A stretch of 24,959 bases of DNA, from positions 573,500-598,458 of the forward strand of contig BMAT01011867.1 of NCBI GenBank assembly GCA_019649035.1, given 5' to 3'. This document shows positions 1 to 10,874 of this stretch, piece by piece. The translations under genes and the position numbers were made by a program. The notes under the pieces were generated by a model, which worked only from the letters and a program-made list of their open reading frames with translations, did no database searches and was not told where the DNA came from. This DNA comes from Elysia marginata. Its lineage: Eukaryota > Mollusca > Gastropoda > Plakobranchidae. Numbering within the stretch: position 1 is the first letter of the stretch; each line of letters begins with the position of its first letter.

Positions 1-292
1 CAGCTACTCAGGTTGCAGAATGTACGAAAGTCAATATGTCTGTCTGTTGGTAGGGAAATGGGGAAATATGTATGAGGATGAAATGGCAAACTTGGAGCCA
101 AGCACCACCGAACGCCATCAGCTGATAGAAGTCTGTAAATAAAACCTTGAGCAAACACTGCAGGAAAGCAAAAAAAAAAAATCATAAACACCGGCGTATT
201 GAGACGCGTGCTGCGACTGCAAAACTTTGAACACGCTTAGGTTGAGTGCTTGCTAGACTTCAACCCTGAATTTAGAGGCCTAGTTTTGTTTC

Positions 293-601
293 TCCTCGGC
301 TCTGTGGCCTAGCGGTAAAGACACTCGCTCAGAGATCGGGAGGTACGGGTTCGATCCCCGGCCGAGTCAAACCAAAGACTTTAAAATTGGTATTAGTAGC
401 TGATCCGCCTGGTGTCTGGCATTATGGATTTAGTGCTAAGTCTGGTCGGCCCGGTGTCAGGATAATGTGACTGGGTGTGGTGTATGCAGCGCTCCGTACA
501 TCACAGTGTGGCAGCACGCTTTCAATGGTCCCAAGCGCCGTCTCTGATATAACCTTGTAGTTTAAAAGAGACGTTAAAATTTAACAACCAACCAACCAAC
601 C
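293..601 (+). mobile_element. tRNA-derived SINE with (ACCA)n tail
   Basis: The head is tRNA-like, with an A-box-like TGGCCTAGCGGT at 305-316 and a near-perfect B-box GGTTCGATCCC at 348-358, the two internal promoter elements of RNA polymerase III. CTCGG at 295-299 can pair with CCGAG just after the T-arm, a remnant of the acceptor stem. About 230 bp of unrelated body follow, ending in an (ACCA)n tail at about 586-601. A tRNA head, a unique body and a short tandem tail are the standard SINE architecture. The body resembles the central-domain SINEs widespread in molluscs, but I cannot assign a named family by eye. No convincing target-site duplication was seen. Such an element would be mobilised in trans by a LINE and encodes no protein; short reading frames through it are not genes. 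Confidence 0.85.
305..358 (+). promoter_or_regulatory. Pol III internal promoter (A and B boxes) of the SINE
   Basis: The A-box-like segment is at 305-316 and the B-box at 348-358, about 32 bp apart, as in a tRNA gene. The B-box matches the GGTTCGANNCC consensus. The copy may still be transcribable, but activity cannot be judged from sequence. The acceptor and anticodon arms do not fold cleanly, so this is a tRNA-derived promoter and not a functional tRNA gene. Confidence 0.75.
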
Positions 602-1942
602 TCGTGAAGGACAGTCGTAGTGGGGTCTTACGTTTCCGTCCAATACGCGACTGAAGCGTAACTGTGAGGCAATCAGGGTATATCAGGAACAAGTCAAAAC
701 GTTTACATCTCTGATTATTCACATTCTCTAAAACTATTTTATGCCCTTAAAGAGATCGACAGAATTACCATTCTAGTATTTTGAAGAAAGTGAGAATTTT
801 CTTGAGAGCAAAATACTCTATTTAAAGGGCTCTGTCTCAAAATTACTTTAGGCGACTTATGCCTGATTCTCCCTTGTTGCCTCATGATTGTTCTTCCACT
901 CACACCCACATTGTATCGCAGGTTCTAATCTGATAAAATTACATGCGTTTATAATACTTAAAAGTATTTTTTATGATTAAAACTCCCAAATAAAGAAACA
1001 AACAAAACGAACGAACTCCCAACACGTAAAATGACAACATAATATTATTTTGCAAAGCATAAACAACGAAAATACAATGAGGGTCTTAAACGCCAATACC
1101 TAGAATGTGCTTGCCGCTTTATAAAAAAAAAAACATTATCTTTTACAAAGCACAAAATATAGCACCAACCTGATTCTTAAAACCAGAGTAGGACTAAGCG
1201 GATTAATAATAAAAAAAATTAAATTAAAATAGGATGGATGTCAGAGTTGGTTTTTTTTCAATGCAAGGCTACAATTTGACCGCGTTGTTTTATTAACGTG
1301 TAAGAGATGGACTGTCCTTCGCTCTCTCCCTCCGACTATTGTGACGTTCTGCCTTTCTTTTTACCTTTTTTCTACCTTTCTTTATTCGATGTGTACTTAA
1401 GAAGATTAAGAGCAAAGATGACTGTGATATCGATCGAAGAACCCTCTCCTTGTCATCAGCCAATGCTATAGTACATTACTAATATTAAAGAAACGCCCGA
1501 AGAAAAGTATGTCAGGTTCGAAGTGGATCAAACTCCACGCTTCAGCCTTTTTAGGTTATTACTCATTCTTTCTTTTTATGTTTGATTTGATGTTAACTGA
1601 GACAATGTCGGAAATAACATAGAGAGGACTGAAATGTAAACAAGTTAGTGATTCATAGAAGAAATAGAAAACTCAATGCCCTAAATTACAGAAAAAAATA
1701 GCTGCATAGATAATAAGGAAAAAAATTAAAAGATATGCTCACAGTTTCTTTTTAATAATGTAAATGATATTTTAGGCAAGCCATGCATGCAACATGCCCT
1801 TAAATACATGTTTTTCCAGCTCCGTAGTTAATAAGAACTAAAGAAAAGATGGGCCAGCCCAAAGCTCTCTTATGGTATTTTACATCATAGTGAGTAGATC
1901 TACAGTCATGTATGAAGTCTATACACACTCGAGACTTCTAAA

Positions 1943-1946
1943 TCTC

Positions 1947-1997
<51 letters not shown>
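1943..1997. repeat. (CT)n microsatellite
   Basis: About 55 bp of nearly pure TC dinucleotide with two TG interruptions. It is a polypyrimidine tract on the + strand inside the upstream intron. It is likely to vary in length between individuals and has no coding potential. Confidence 0.95.
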
Positions 1998-1998
<1 letters not shown>

Positions 1999-2059
1999 AA
2001 TTATAGGTAATTGCGTCTGTTTTTTCTTCTCTTTTCCTCCTCTACAATTATACATGAGT

Positions 2060-2335
2060 TACAATCCGTGCTGTATGTGTGAATGGATTATGTTCGGTCC
2101 TTTCCCTATCAGTTCTTTCCCTCCCTGATTCTGCGACCCCGCTGCCTGACTGATGGCTCTGTTGAGATGGCTGATGCTCGCTTCCTGACAGCACCGCCTG
2201 GGATGGCGAGATAAAGCCGTCCAGGCCCCTCTCCGACCTGTCATTTCCTGGAAGTCGAAGGCCTGTAAGAGCGGAACACTCGCCTCGACAGACAGCTTTA
2301 GTTGAGACAGTCTGGCAATCCAGTCAGAAAACGAC
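2060..2335. promoter_or_regulatory. GC-richer intronic island, candidate cis-regulatory element
   Basis: This stretch is clearly richer in G, C and CpG than the AT-rich sequence around it and has few homopolymer runs. It contains a GGATTA K50-homeodomain site at 2085-2090, a GATAAAG motif near 2210, and short direct runs of CTG and GAC words. A 95-codon frame is open on the minus strand, but it shows no domain or compositional sign of coding and may simply reflect the base composition. The regulatory reading is inference from composition and from its location in an Otx intron. An unrecognised exon or an old repeat is also possible. Confidence 0.25.
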
Positions 2336-3598
2336 AAAAACCTCAAATGTTACTGCTAAAAAAAAAATTAAAAAGGCAAAAAAGAATGTAAAGGAGAAAA
2401 AAAGATATGCAAGTCACGTCTTTGAAGATTGAACAGAGCTCTTGTGAACGACATCAAATTTAGAACTCACACGTATGTGAGAGCCGAAAATAACACTCAT
2501 GCAGGCACGGTCCGTACTACTAGAACAAAATTAATGTTGTAATATCGATCAAAGAGCTAGAAAAGCGAAACAAAATTGTCCAAATAAGGTAAACCACAAC
2601 GCAAAGCATGTTGTGTTTCACAAAATACCACGTTTTAAAACCACAATTTCAGAAAAAAGATAGTTCCAAGCAAGGTCATATGATTTTAACGAACAGTGTT
2701 TCCTAGTTCAAAAAAAAAAAAGCCGGTGTTGCATTTGGAAACCGTCTATTAGAGTTTAGTTGTGATTCGAAAGTATTCAGAAACTAGGCTTTGTTATGCC
2801 CTCTGTTATTTTCAGCGCACTGAAATGACCTTGTTATTAAGTTTTATATTTAAAAAGTGACATCACTAGCTCTGTCAACTCGTTTTCCTAGTTTTAAGCT
2901 GTCTTCCAAATAAACTTTCAACTATCAACTTAAAAAAAAAACTGCAACAGTTATGCTGAAAACTTGAATCAAAGATTTTCATTTTCCACCCCCTCCTTAT
3001 ATTTTGGATTCTAGATTTTTTTTAACACAACACCGCTTTTAAATAAAATCTGAGCGTAAAAAGTCGTTGCGAAATAAGGCAAGAGTACAAACACGAGCGA
3101 CGCGACAAACACACGCGGCAGCGCGACAGGTATAAAGACAAGTTTGGCTTAACAAACTCCAGAACAAACAAGACACCCAAACAAAAAAATCAGAGTGAAA
3201 AGATGATGTGATGTGCAAGCTCTGCTGTAAACGTCATTTTTACCACGCCTTTTTTCTTACACGAACTCGTTTTTTTTCTACTCTGTCTTTCATCAGTTCT
3301 TTCGAAATAAGCCGCGGTTCGTAATAATGTTTACTCCTGCGGCGAAATTTTTTTGTGTTTTGCTTTTTCAATATGTTGTCTCTTTCGCCCTCTTTCGTTT
3401 TCTCGCTGTCTCTCTCATCCATTTGGCTACTGCTCTCTCATTTTTTTAAAATCATAACGGCATAAATTTTCACTTTTGTTCATTGTGTATTACTGGTTCT
3501 TTCCTTTTCATCCATAACCTTCGGTCCTTAGTACCCGCTGTTATGTTCTGCTGTGTATATTTACGACATCTTGCCGTATAATTCTAATATTAACATTT

Positions 3599-3614
3599 CT
3601 TTTTTTAAAAAAAG
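3599..3614. repeat. 16-bp perfect palindrome of T and A tracts
   Basis: A C, seven T, seven A and a G form a perfect 16-bp palindrome. It is probably chance in AT-rich sequence, but it can form a small cruciform. Confidence 0.8.
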
Positions 3615-4176
3615 CCCACAGTGTTCTGAATCAAAATCCATATCACCTGATGTCGGAATGTACAATCATTTAAACACAAATTGCATTGACTTAACATTGA
3701 AGTATTCCGTCCAGGTTGGTGTTAATTTGACGCCAATATGATTCTTATGTTATAAATCGCATTCACACTTCATACATTTTCTCACTAACTTGATTTACTA
3801 TGATTTTCCTGTCACCGTTCAAAATTATAGACATATTAAAGCATCAGCTGTAGAAATTGATTATTCTTGCATATTTCCATATGTTTTGTTTCAAATCTCA
3901 TCCCGTCCTAACCTATAGTAATTGTCATTTTAACTCTTTTATTTATCCCTTTTAAACACACTAAGGTAAAAGTCTTACTCCCTCCTTCCCTTCCTCTGCC
4001 TTTTCATACACCACGCAACTCGACACAACCGTGATTCTGCTAACTGGATTTATTTGTCATTGCATCTCCGCACACACGGTCTCAAAAGGAGTTATTAATT
4101 TGCTGGTCAAACAAACCAGGCGTAATTGTCAAACATCTAAATATTTTCTCTTCTCCTGGCCGGGCGTCGCAGCAGG

Positions 4177-4195
4177 CGGAAGTGTAGCTTTGATC
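4177..4195 (+). promoter_or_regulatory. Adjacent ETS-like and TCF/LEF-like sites
   Basis: CGGAAGTG at 4177-4184 matches the core ETS-family recognition sequence. GCTTTGATC at 4187-4195 matches the TCF/LEF consensus SCTTTGATS. They lie two bases apart within a GC-richer patch (about 4150-4280), roughly 760 bp upstream of the homeobox exon. ETS sites are known to drive Otx in chordate embryos downstream of FGF signalling, and Wnt/TCF input limits anterior genes broadly. Whether this pair is used here is inference, since single matches of this length also arise by chance. Confidence 0.25.
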
Positions 4196-4725
4196 TACAG
4201 TATGGGCTCTTGCCAGCCACAGAATCCCTCCACCATGTCTCTCACTTCTCTCTGTCTTTCTGACTGGTCTCTCGTACTTGCTGATTCTGCCTGTGTGTCG
4301 TGTTTTTACAGTATTATTTGCATACATAACATCAGAAAAAAAGGATTTGTCGATATAAAATTCTTGCCTCTGCTGCCACCTAGTAATATTTGCACAATTT
4401 GTAAAACAAGTAGTCTTTTCCGTATATTAAATTTGATAAAGTACATTAATGCACATGTATATTGTCTTCTATGGAAGTACACAATGTCTTACAGAAGGAA
4501 AAAGTTAAAGACGCTTTAACTAGAATTTCCCTCAGAATACACGCATCTTGCATTGCTGGCATTTTACTTTCCATTGTATTTTATGTTCATTGCAACCCTT
4601 GTAAGCGACCTGTAAAAGACAAAGTTCACAATGATAGCCATGTTCTTTTTCAATGCTTTTTTCTTGCATGCTGCTGCTTTCGTCGTTAGTACATCTGGAA
4701 AATAATGCTCTTATTGTTCATCAAA

Positions 4726-4808
4726 AACATCATCATTGTGGTCACCATCACCAACATCATCACCACGACCACCACTTCCACCATGATGATGGTGATGGCG
4801 ATGATGAT

Positions 4809-4841
<33 letters not shown>

Positions 4842-4870
4842 CATGTCATCACTATCGTCATCATCACAAT
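4726..4870. repeat. Imperfect CAT/CAC microsatellite that switches to GAT
   Basis: About 145 bp of trinucleotide repeat. It runs as CAT/CAC units, changes to the complementary GAT/GGT units at about 4782-4808, and returns to CAT units from 4810. The switch creates an inverted repeat: GATGATGAT at 4800-4808 and ATCATCATC at 4810-4818 around a single base. One frame reads as a His-rich peptide, but the frame that matches exon 2 has a stop at 4894-4896, between repeat and exon. The tract is therefore intronic. It ends about 80 bp before the splice acceptor. Confidence 0.9.
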
Positions 4871-4896
4871 ATTATTGCCGCCATCAATATCCTTAG

Positions 4897-5208
<312 letters not shown>

Positions 5209-5902
5209 TAGATGACCGGTTCAATATTCTTCTAAGTATAACTGGAGCAATTGGTCGTCAATGTTTAGAGGACATATTATACTTTTAATGCTTAAGCGCC
5301 AACTAACACTCCCAACGCAAAAAAAGCAAAACAAAAGTGAAACGAACAAACAAACAAAAGTCACAAATCGTCATGTCGATTGCAAGATATCTTACGGTGT
5401 GACATAACAAAAAATTTCATGACTCTCATATAACACGTCTACCCGTTCTAGTTTTTTTAAAATGAAAGCCACTATCATTCTGTTAGATAAAACAATATAC
5501 GAGTCTGTATTATTTAGTGACAAAGTCAATAGATTAAAAAGAACCTGCCTGCACCCAGAAAGATACATGAATCCACGGCGTTCAAAAACAAATCCCTAGA
5601 TTTTAAAGCAAAGAAGACAACTGTTTATTGCGTATGTAAAGTAAATATTTTCCCTCCAAACTGAATACGTAAAAAAATTACCCATTCGCCACAGCTTAGT
5701 TCAACTCGACCTTGACATTGTACATGATTGTAAAAACAATATTGTGCAAAGCCACCTGAATTGTTTGGAGACTACTTAACTTAAGACATGTTACCACCGA
5801 ACACAGAGAAAGCCGAATATGATTATCTAGTACAACAGAAACACCAACGTGTGAACTACTGAGCTCCAGCTACAAGCCACAAAGTCAAACCATATTATAT
5901 TC

Positions 5903-6775
5903 GGATTACGAAACGAACAAATACTTGTCAGTATTCTCAACTTGTTTGTAATCCTTTAAGTCTTAGGGCGCGTGGGACATTCTTGTGGGCTTAACCCCAG
6001 GGAGAAAGACTCGTCCTCCTAAACTCCTCTCGAGTCCCCACAAGCTGTGCACACTGTCTCGTGACGCAGCGAGCCCAGGAGCTTCTTCTGCCGCTCGTCC
6101 ATTGACCTGGACAGAGGAAGACTCAGATTTCTGCCCTCAGAAGCAGGTCAGACAGTCAGTTGGCAAGCTCACAACTAATGGGATCAGGGGGAGTGAATCT
6201 GGGCACACATACAACATTTAGTCCGAACAGCCAACGCGACAACACGTATAATCCGTATTGAACAACATAGACGAGCGAACTCAGAGCATTGAGAAAATTC
6301 ACAGATCTGTGTCTGTGTGCCGGGTGCCCGCCTACTCTAAGTCTAAGATGATCTGGCGCATTAGCTGTAATTTAGAAAAGGAGAAGAGATAAGAAAAATC
6401 AAGGGCAATGAACGCATGCTGGCGAGCTGTTGGTGTACACAAAGGATAAGTCTTCAGCAAGAAGATTAGCAAGCATTTGCTCTCTAATCGTGTCGGCCCG
6501 CCTCAACGCTTCACCCGAATTTGTACTTTTAACCCAGTCGGTCCATGAAAATGATATTATACATTGTCAAACTTACGAAATGGTTACTGTAAAAAAATCA
6601 ATGTGGTGATATCGTTTTCATATATCGTTAGCATCACAGATAGACTTGTCAAATTTTAAGTATCATCTGCAGTTATTAAAATATTAAGGGTGAGGAAGAA
6701 AAAACAACCAACAGTAATCTCCTCACTTGCATGCCAATGCTCTAAAAGATAATTCAGGGGTTATTCCGAGGATTA
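5903..6775. promoter_or_regulatory. Local cluster of four GGATTA/TAATCC (Otx-type) sites
   Basis: Exact K50-homeodomain hexamers occur at 5903-5908 (GGATTA), 5949-5954 (TAATCC), 6249-6254 (TAATCC) and 6770-6775 (GGATTA). They flank a GC- and CpG-richer island at about 5965-6215. Otx proteins bind this hexamer, so an autoregulatory element is possible. By base composition I would expect fewer than one site in such a span, but across the whole window the hexamer is not enriched (ten by my count). The cluster could therefore be chance. A 78-codon frame through the island (5985-6221) has no recognisable domain. Confidence 0.25.
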
Positions 6776-7306
6776 CAATGTTTCTTTGACCTGTAAACAT
6801 TGAGGTGATCGACTCCTCCAAGCCATGACGTTATCGAATAAGGTGCATACGAGGACACGAGGAAGCCAGTCCTCTTGTGAGTGTGTGTGTCTGGGGGATT
6901 TCGGACCATAGAACTAATCTTCTTCAAGGCCTTGCTTAAATCTGGAAAGTGGAGAGAAGCCAATGACAAAGGCTTAAGCCTTAAGTCAGGGAATTATGAT
7001 TAGCCGTGTCTGGGCGGGGGATTTTCTTGCAGTTAAGCATTGAAGGAGGTCGGCTAGCTTCAAAACCCATTATAATATTTTATACGAGAGGCAGAGGTGG
7101 ATCGACAGGCTCTTCACTCTTCAGTCTGTGGAGACGCAGAAAAACAGTGGAACTGTGCGTACTCACTGATTTCCTTCATTCCTGGTGGATTTTTAAACGG
7201 TATTCTGTGTGACCTCTTCCTAGACCATACGTGAGAGCTGATGGGGCTCGTTTTTGTTACTTTCCTTGCGGGGTGACGCCCTTTTTGGAATAAAATATCT
7301 GAATCT

Positions 7307-7358
7307 GGTCTTACATTAACCCGTTAGCTGTCATAGCTGATTGCTTTCGAGAATTTTA
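7307..7358 (+). repeat. Dispersed repeat, copy 1
   Basis: About 50 bp, whose 17-bp core TAACCCGTTAGCTGTCA at 7317-7333 recurs exactly, in reverse complement, at 11579-11595. The flanks also match (GTCTT upstream; TGATTGCT and TCGAGA downstream) with scattered substitutions, roughly 80% identity by eye. A match this long between two intronic sites points to an interspersed repeat family and not to chance. Beyond this span similarity fades, so the element's true ends and type are unknown. Confidence 0.7.
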
Positions 7359-7925
7359 GTTTTAAAAACTGAATGATAAAAAGTTTTATTTAATCGCTTC
7401 TATTTCCGCCATAATGTTGTGTAATGAGGAAGAAAACTTTTTTGATAACTATAGATTTTTCCATTATCAGTGTTTCTGTGACATCTATTATACTTCATGT
7501 GCTGGATACAGATAGAAAACTTCAATGGACAGTTCAGACGTTAATCGTGTGGTCTTCTTTGTATTATAAAAGTTATTCTATTGAGATGGCGTGAGTACTA
7601 AACACTCAGGGCTTTTTAACTCTTACGTTAGAACTACCGAATTGATTGAGAGCCTACTGAATGAAGATCTTTGCTTGTAATTTGCACACTTTTGTAACTC
7701 GCAACATGAGTGTAAATTTTTATCACCTCGCAACAGTCAATCAAAGATCTAAAGACGACGCACAATCGTAGGATCTGTTGAATTTGAAACGAGATATGCA
7801 GTTCTCAAATTCACACAATGTAGACATTCTTTACACTTTTAGTTCTTTCGAGGACGAGCAGTTTCTGTGGCGATGCGCTGCATAAAATTGAAGTGAATCA
7901 TTCCTAGACGAAATGAGGACACCAC

Positions 7926-7941
7926 GAGAGAGAGAGAGAGA

Positions 7942-7987
<46 letters not shown>
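7926..7987. repeat. (GA)n microsatellite
   Basis: About 62 bp of GA dinucleotide with one GG interruption. The Ser/Leu-rich minus-strand frames that cross it are products of the repeat and not genes. Confidence 0.95.
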
Positions 7988-7990
<3 letters not shown>

Positions 7991-8394
7991 AAAGGAGAAA
8001 GAGATTGATTATATTTATTTTTAAAGTGAAATTTGCGAGCACTGCACGGACACGTTGCACCAGAACATCTCACTTGTTCACAGCAACAAATTAACTTGGC
8101 CGATTCTTTGTACGGGAACAAAAATATTAAAAACTTTTCAGTTTCGAATGAATGAAGAAACACATACACGCAGCCCTGAAAATAGGCTTCAAATAGCATG
8201 CCTGTAGTTCAGACAAAGAAAATAACATGATGAAAAAATATGCATATCGGCAGAGGCATGAAAGCTGCTGAAATGAAAACAAGCTGAGAAAAGATGTCGC
8301 TAGATCAAAATTGAATTAATTACTCATGCTTTGTCAAGCTGCTCCTCTAACTGTTGGTGTGTGAAAGGCAAGACGTAGGTTTCACAGTCCTCAA

Positions 8395-8660
8395 GTATTA
8401 TTGTATGGTCGCTCGTGCATCGATCTCCTCTTAGCGGGCAATGACTGTGGTTCTTCATGTGGCTCAGTTCAGTCCAGTAGACGAAGAGAAAGACTGTCGG
8501 GTGCGGTCACTTGGTGTCCGTGTATTGTCCTGCTCTGTGCAACATGTGGAGCCGCTTTTTATTGCCATAAATAATGTGTTGGCGAGCGGGTGTTGGTGGA
8601 TAGTCTGCCGATAAATCCCAGTGATGTTTGATCTAATCGAATTATTATTATTTCTCTTCT
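8395..8660. promoter_or_regulatory. GC-richer intronic island with homeodomain-like words
   Basis: This interval has more C, G and CpG than its flanks. It carries GCCATAAA, which resembles posterior Hox/Cdx sites, and TTTGATCTAATC, which contains near matches to TCF and K50-homeodomain sites. There is no long open frame. I put it forward only as a candidate regulatory patch, on composition and motif content. Confidence 0.2.
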
Positions 8661-9222
8661 TATAACCCGCCGTTGTTCATGCATATAGAGTTAAACAATA
8701 AACCTCAATCTATACGAGTAGCTGTTCAATTACACCAGAAAAATATAAGCTGAATAGTTTAAGAAGGTGTCGCAGAATTTTTTATCTTTGCGAAAGACTC
8801 TGATCATCACCACTTTGTTAGGGCATATTCTAACAGAAAATTGAGTTGAGAAGATATTTTTTGCTTCGATCAAGACTACGTTTGTGTTCTGCCCAATAAC
8901 GCTGCCCACCAAGATAGCTTCTATAAATCTCATCCAGTTCTCTTGCAAATGTAATCATCGTGTTCAATATTAATGTTTCCATTAATCACCATGTAACATA
9001 CATTCTTCATTCATCATTCGTAGAACTGTCTTAGAATACCATGGAAAATTTATGCGGAGTATAAATAAAAAAAGGAAAAAAAATACAAAACTATTGCCCC
9101 TCTGTTGTTCGACCCATTTGAGATTGGGTTGATTTATCGAGCATAAGTTAGAACATGGACTAAAAGCTGTGATAATTTACATCAACTTTGTTTTAAAAAA
9201 AACAGGGATGCCTTTCACGATG

Positions 9223-9251
9223 ACATCAGTGATATTTGCTGTCACTGATGT
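9223..9251. repeat. Perfect 10-bp inverted repeat with 9-bp loop
   Basis: ACATCAGTGA at 9223-9232 and TCACTGATGT at 9242-9251 are exact reverse complements. They form a clean hairpin with the loop TATTTGCTG. The left arm overlaps TGACATCA, a CRE/AP-1-like word. The stem is too short for a typical animal microRNA precursor, and no arms extend it beyond one G-T pair. Confidence 0.8.
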
Positions 9252-9349
9252 TTTCACCAATTCTTAATTATCTTTTTTTTATTCTTAAAGCTCATATAGC
9301 TTATCTTTAAATTTCAAACAGGAACATTGAGAGTAGAACTGCAGGTGTA

Positions 9350-9790
9350 GACCATGCCCATTACAAAAAAGCACACATTGAGCTTTTCTCCACCTGTGAG
9401 CTTGCGGCGATAGCGGCCGATCTTATTACACAAGCTTCTTCTCTTGTCTTTCCACTCTGTCACAGCGACACTCAAGTCTCAAGGCTTCTCTCTCTCTATT
9501 TCTCTCTGTCTCTGTCTCTGTCTCTCTTTCTATCTATCCCTCTCTCCTCTCTCTATCCCTCCTCTCTATCTCTCTCTCTGTCTTTCCCCCTTTCCTTGCC
9601 CCTGAAGGTTCTTGAGTTGTGCCTGTTCTGATTCCTGGAGATTTGTTTGCTCAGAAGAACAACAGCCTGAGGCCTCTGCTTAGCCCAGTAATTGGCTCAG
9701 ATTTTCTACAACCCTTGCCTGCCCAGAACAACAGAGGACAAATCATCGTTGCAGCATGACACACTCGCTTGCTGCAGTTTATGCCTCTGT
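9350..9790. promoter_or_regulatory. Candidate intronic regulatory region around a CT-rich tract
   Basis: Two GC-richer blocks flank a CT-rich tract. The left block has a CACCTG E-box at 9391-9396. The right block has TGTTTGC at 9644-9650, a good forkhead-type site. It also has two copies of AGAACAACAG about 75 bp apart and a TAATTGG word near 9690. The word AGAACAACAG recurs exactly, but I do not know its binder. No coding frame stands out. The regulatory role is inference. Confidence 0.25.
9485..9602. repeat. Imperfect CT-rich polypyrimidine tract
   Basis: About 118 bp made almost entirely of C and T on the + strand, with TCTG, TCTA and TCCC variants of the TCTC unit. This is a decayed microsatellite and not a splice-associated tract, since no coding sequence follows. 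Confidence 0.9.
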
Positions 9791-10874
9791 CTCTACACTC
9801 TTTCAGAAACTTTTTTTTCTAATTATAAGCAACGTGTGTGAATGTGTCTGTTTTGTTCCTGTTGATCTTAATTAGTTTTCTCTCAAAATCGATCGAAGTT
9901 TTCCAAGCCATAGTTTATACAAACCAGCATGGCTATAAGATGGACGGGAGTGAATCAAAGTTGTGACCTGTTCAAAAGGGCAGTGATCACGAAAGTAGTA
10001 TTAAGCAACCTATGCGTTAGAAATATCAGCTGTTGTCATGAAAGTGGCAATCTAGATCTAAATATTCTTCGTGAAACCTGGTTGAAAATGCAAAACAATG
10101 AGTTATCAAAAAGTGGTAATGAGGTATACTTTGTGCCAAGATGAGTAACTCGTTTTAAAGTGGCAAAATGTTCACCGTAATGCAAATCTAATAAAACAAT
10201 AAATTTATCTCAATGGCAGGTTCCGGAAGAAATTTAGTTTGGCAAAATTTGAGTACATTATCAAAATCTTTCATTGAAAAAATCAGAATTGAGCTATTGA
10301 GGTTTGCGTAACATGCGCCATGATAGCAATCTGTGACTTCAGTTTAAAGCTGTTTAGCTTCCCAACACGCTCCTTCTTTTTTTTTTCTATGTTTGAAACA
10401 TTAAACACTCTCGAGAAACCCTGCTTGACCTAACACAGAAGTGCACTGGCCAGTTGATAGCGATTCTTAGGCAGATTCGGAAAATAGGTGACATCACCTG
10501 CTATCTTTAAATTTGACAACACAATGTCCTGGTTTACGTTATATGACTATCACTGACAAATAAGGGACAACATCCTTTTTTATTGAAGTATGATTTTTAT
10601 TTTTTTTTTACTTTCCAAACTAAAAAGGTTAGACTCAGGCGGAAAAAATAGATGTGAGTGGCGGACAGAAACGAAGAAAATTCAGAATAAAGAATAATAG
10701 AGGGGGAGATTCAAGGTCTCTAACACATAATGCATGTGCATACTGCAAATCCACATTTACATGACTTGAGGTTGTTACAACAAAGTGGGTCTCTGTTCGA
10801 GTAGAATTCTTTTCACTTTTCTTGTCATTTGCTTCGCTCCTTATTTTTCGATTCAGATAATTTAGTGCCCATGT

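Noticed and set aside
295..365. Functional tRNA gene.
   Set aside because: The A and B boxes are good, but the anticodon and acceptor arms do not fold cleanly and a SINE body with an ACCA tail follows.
1504..1535. GGTTCGA word as a second Pol III B-box.
   Set aside because: The rest of the B-box consensus fails and there is no A-box at the right distance.
5985..6221. 78-codon plus-strand frame in a GC-richer island.
   Set aside because: No domain and no convincing splice pair; better explained by base composition.
7831..8199. 122-codon minus-strand frame with a Ser/Leu run.
   Set aside because: The run is the GA microsatellite and the flanks have no domain or conserved motif.
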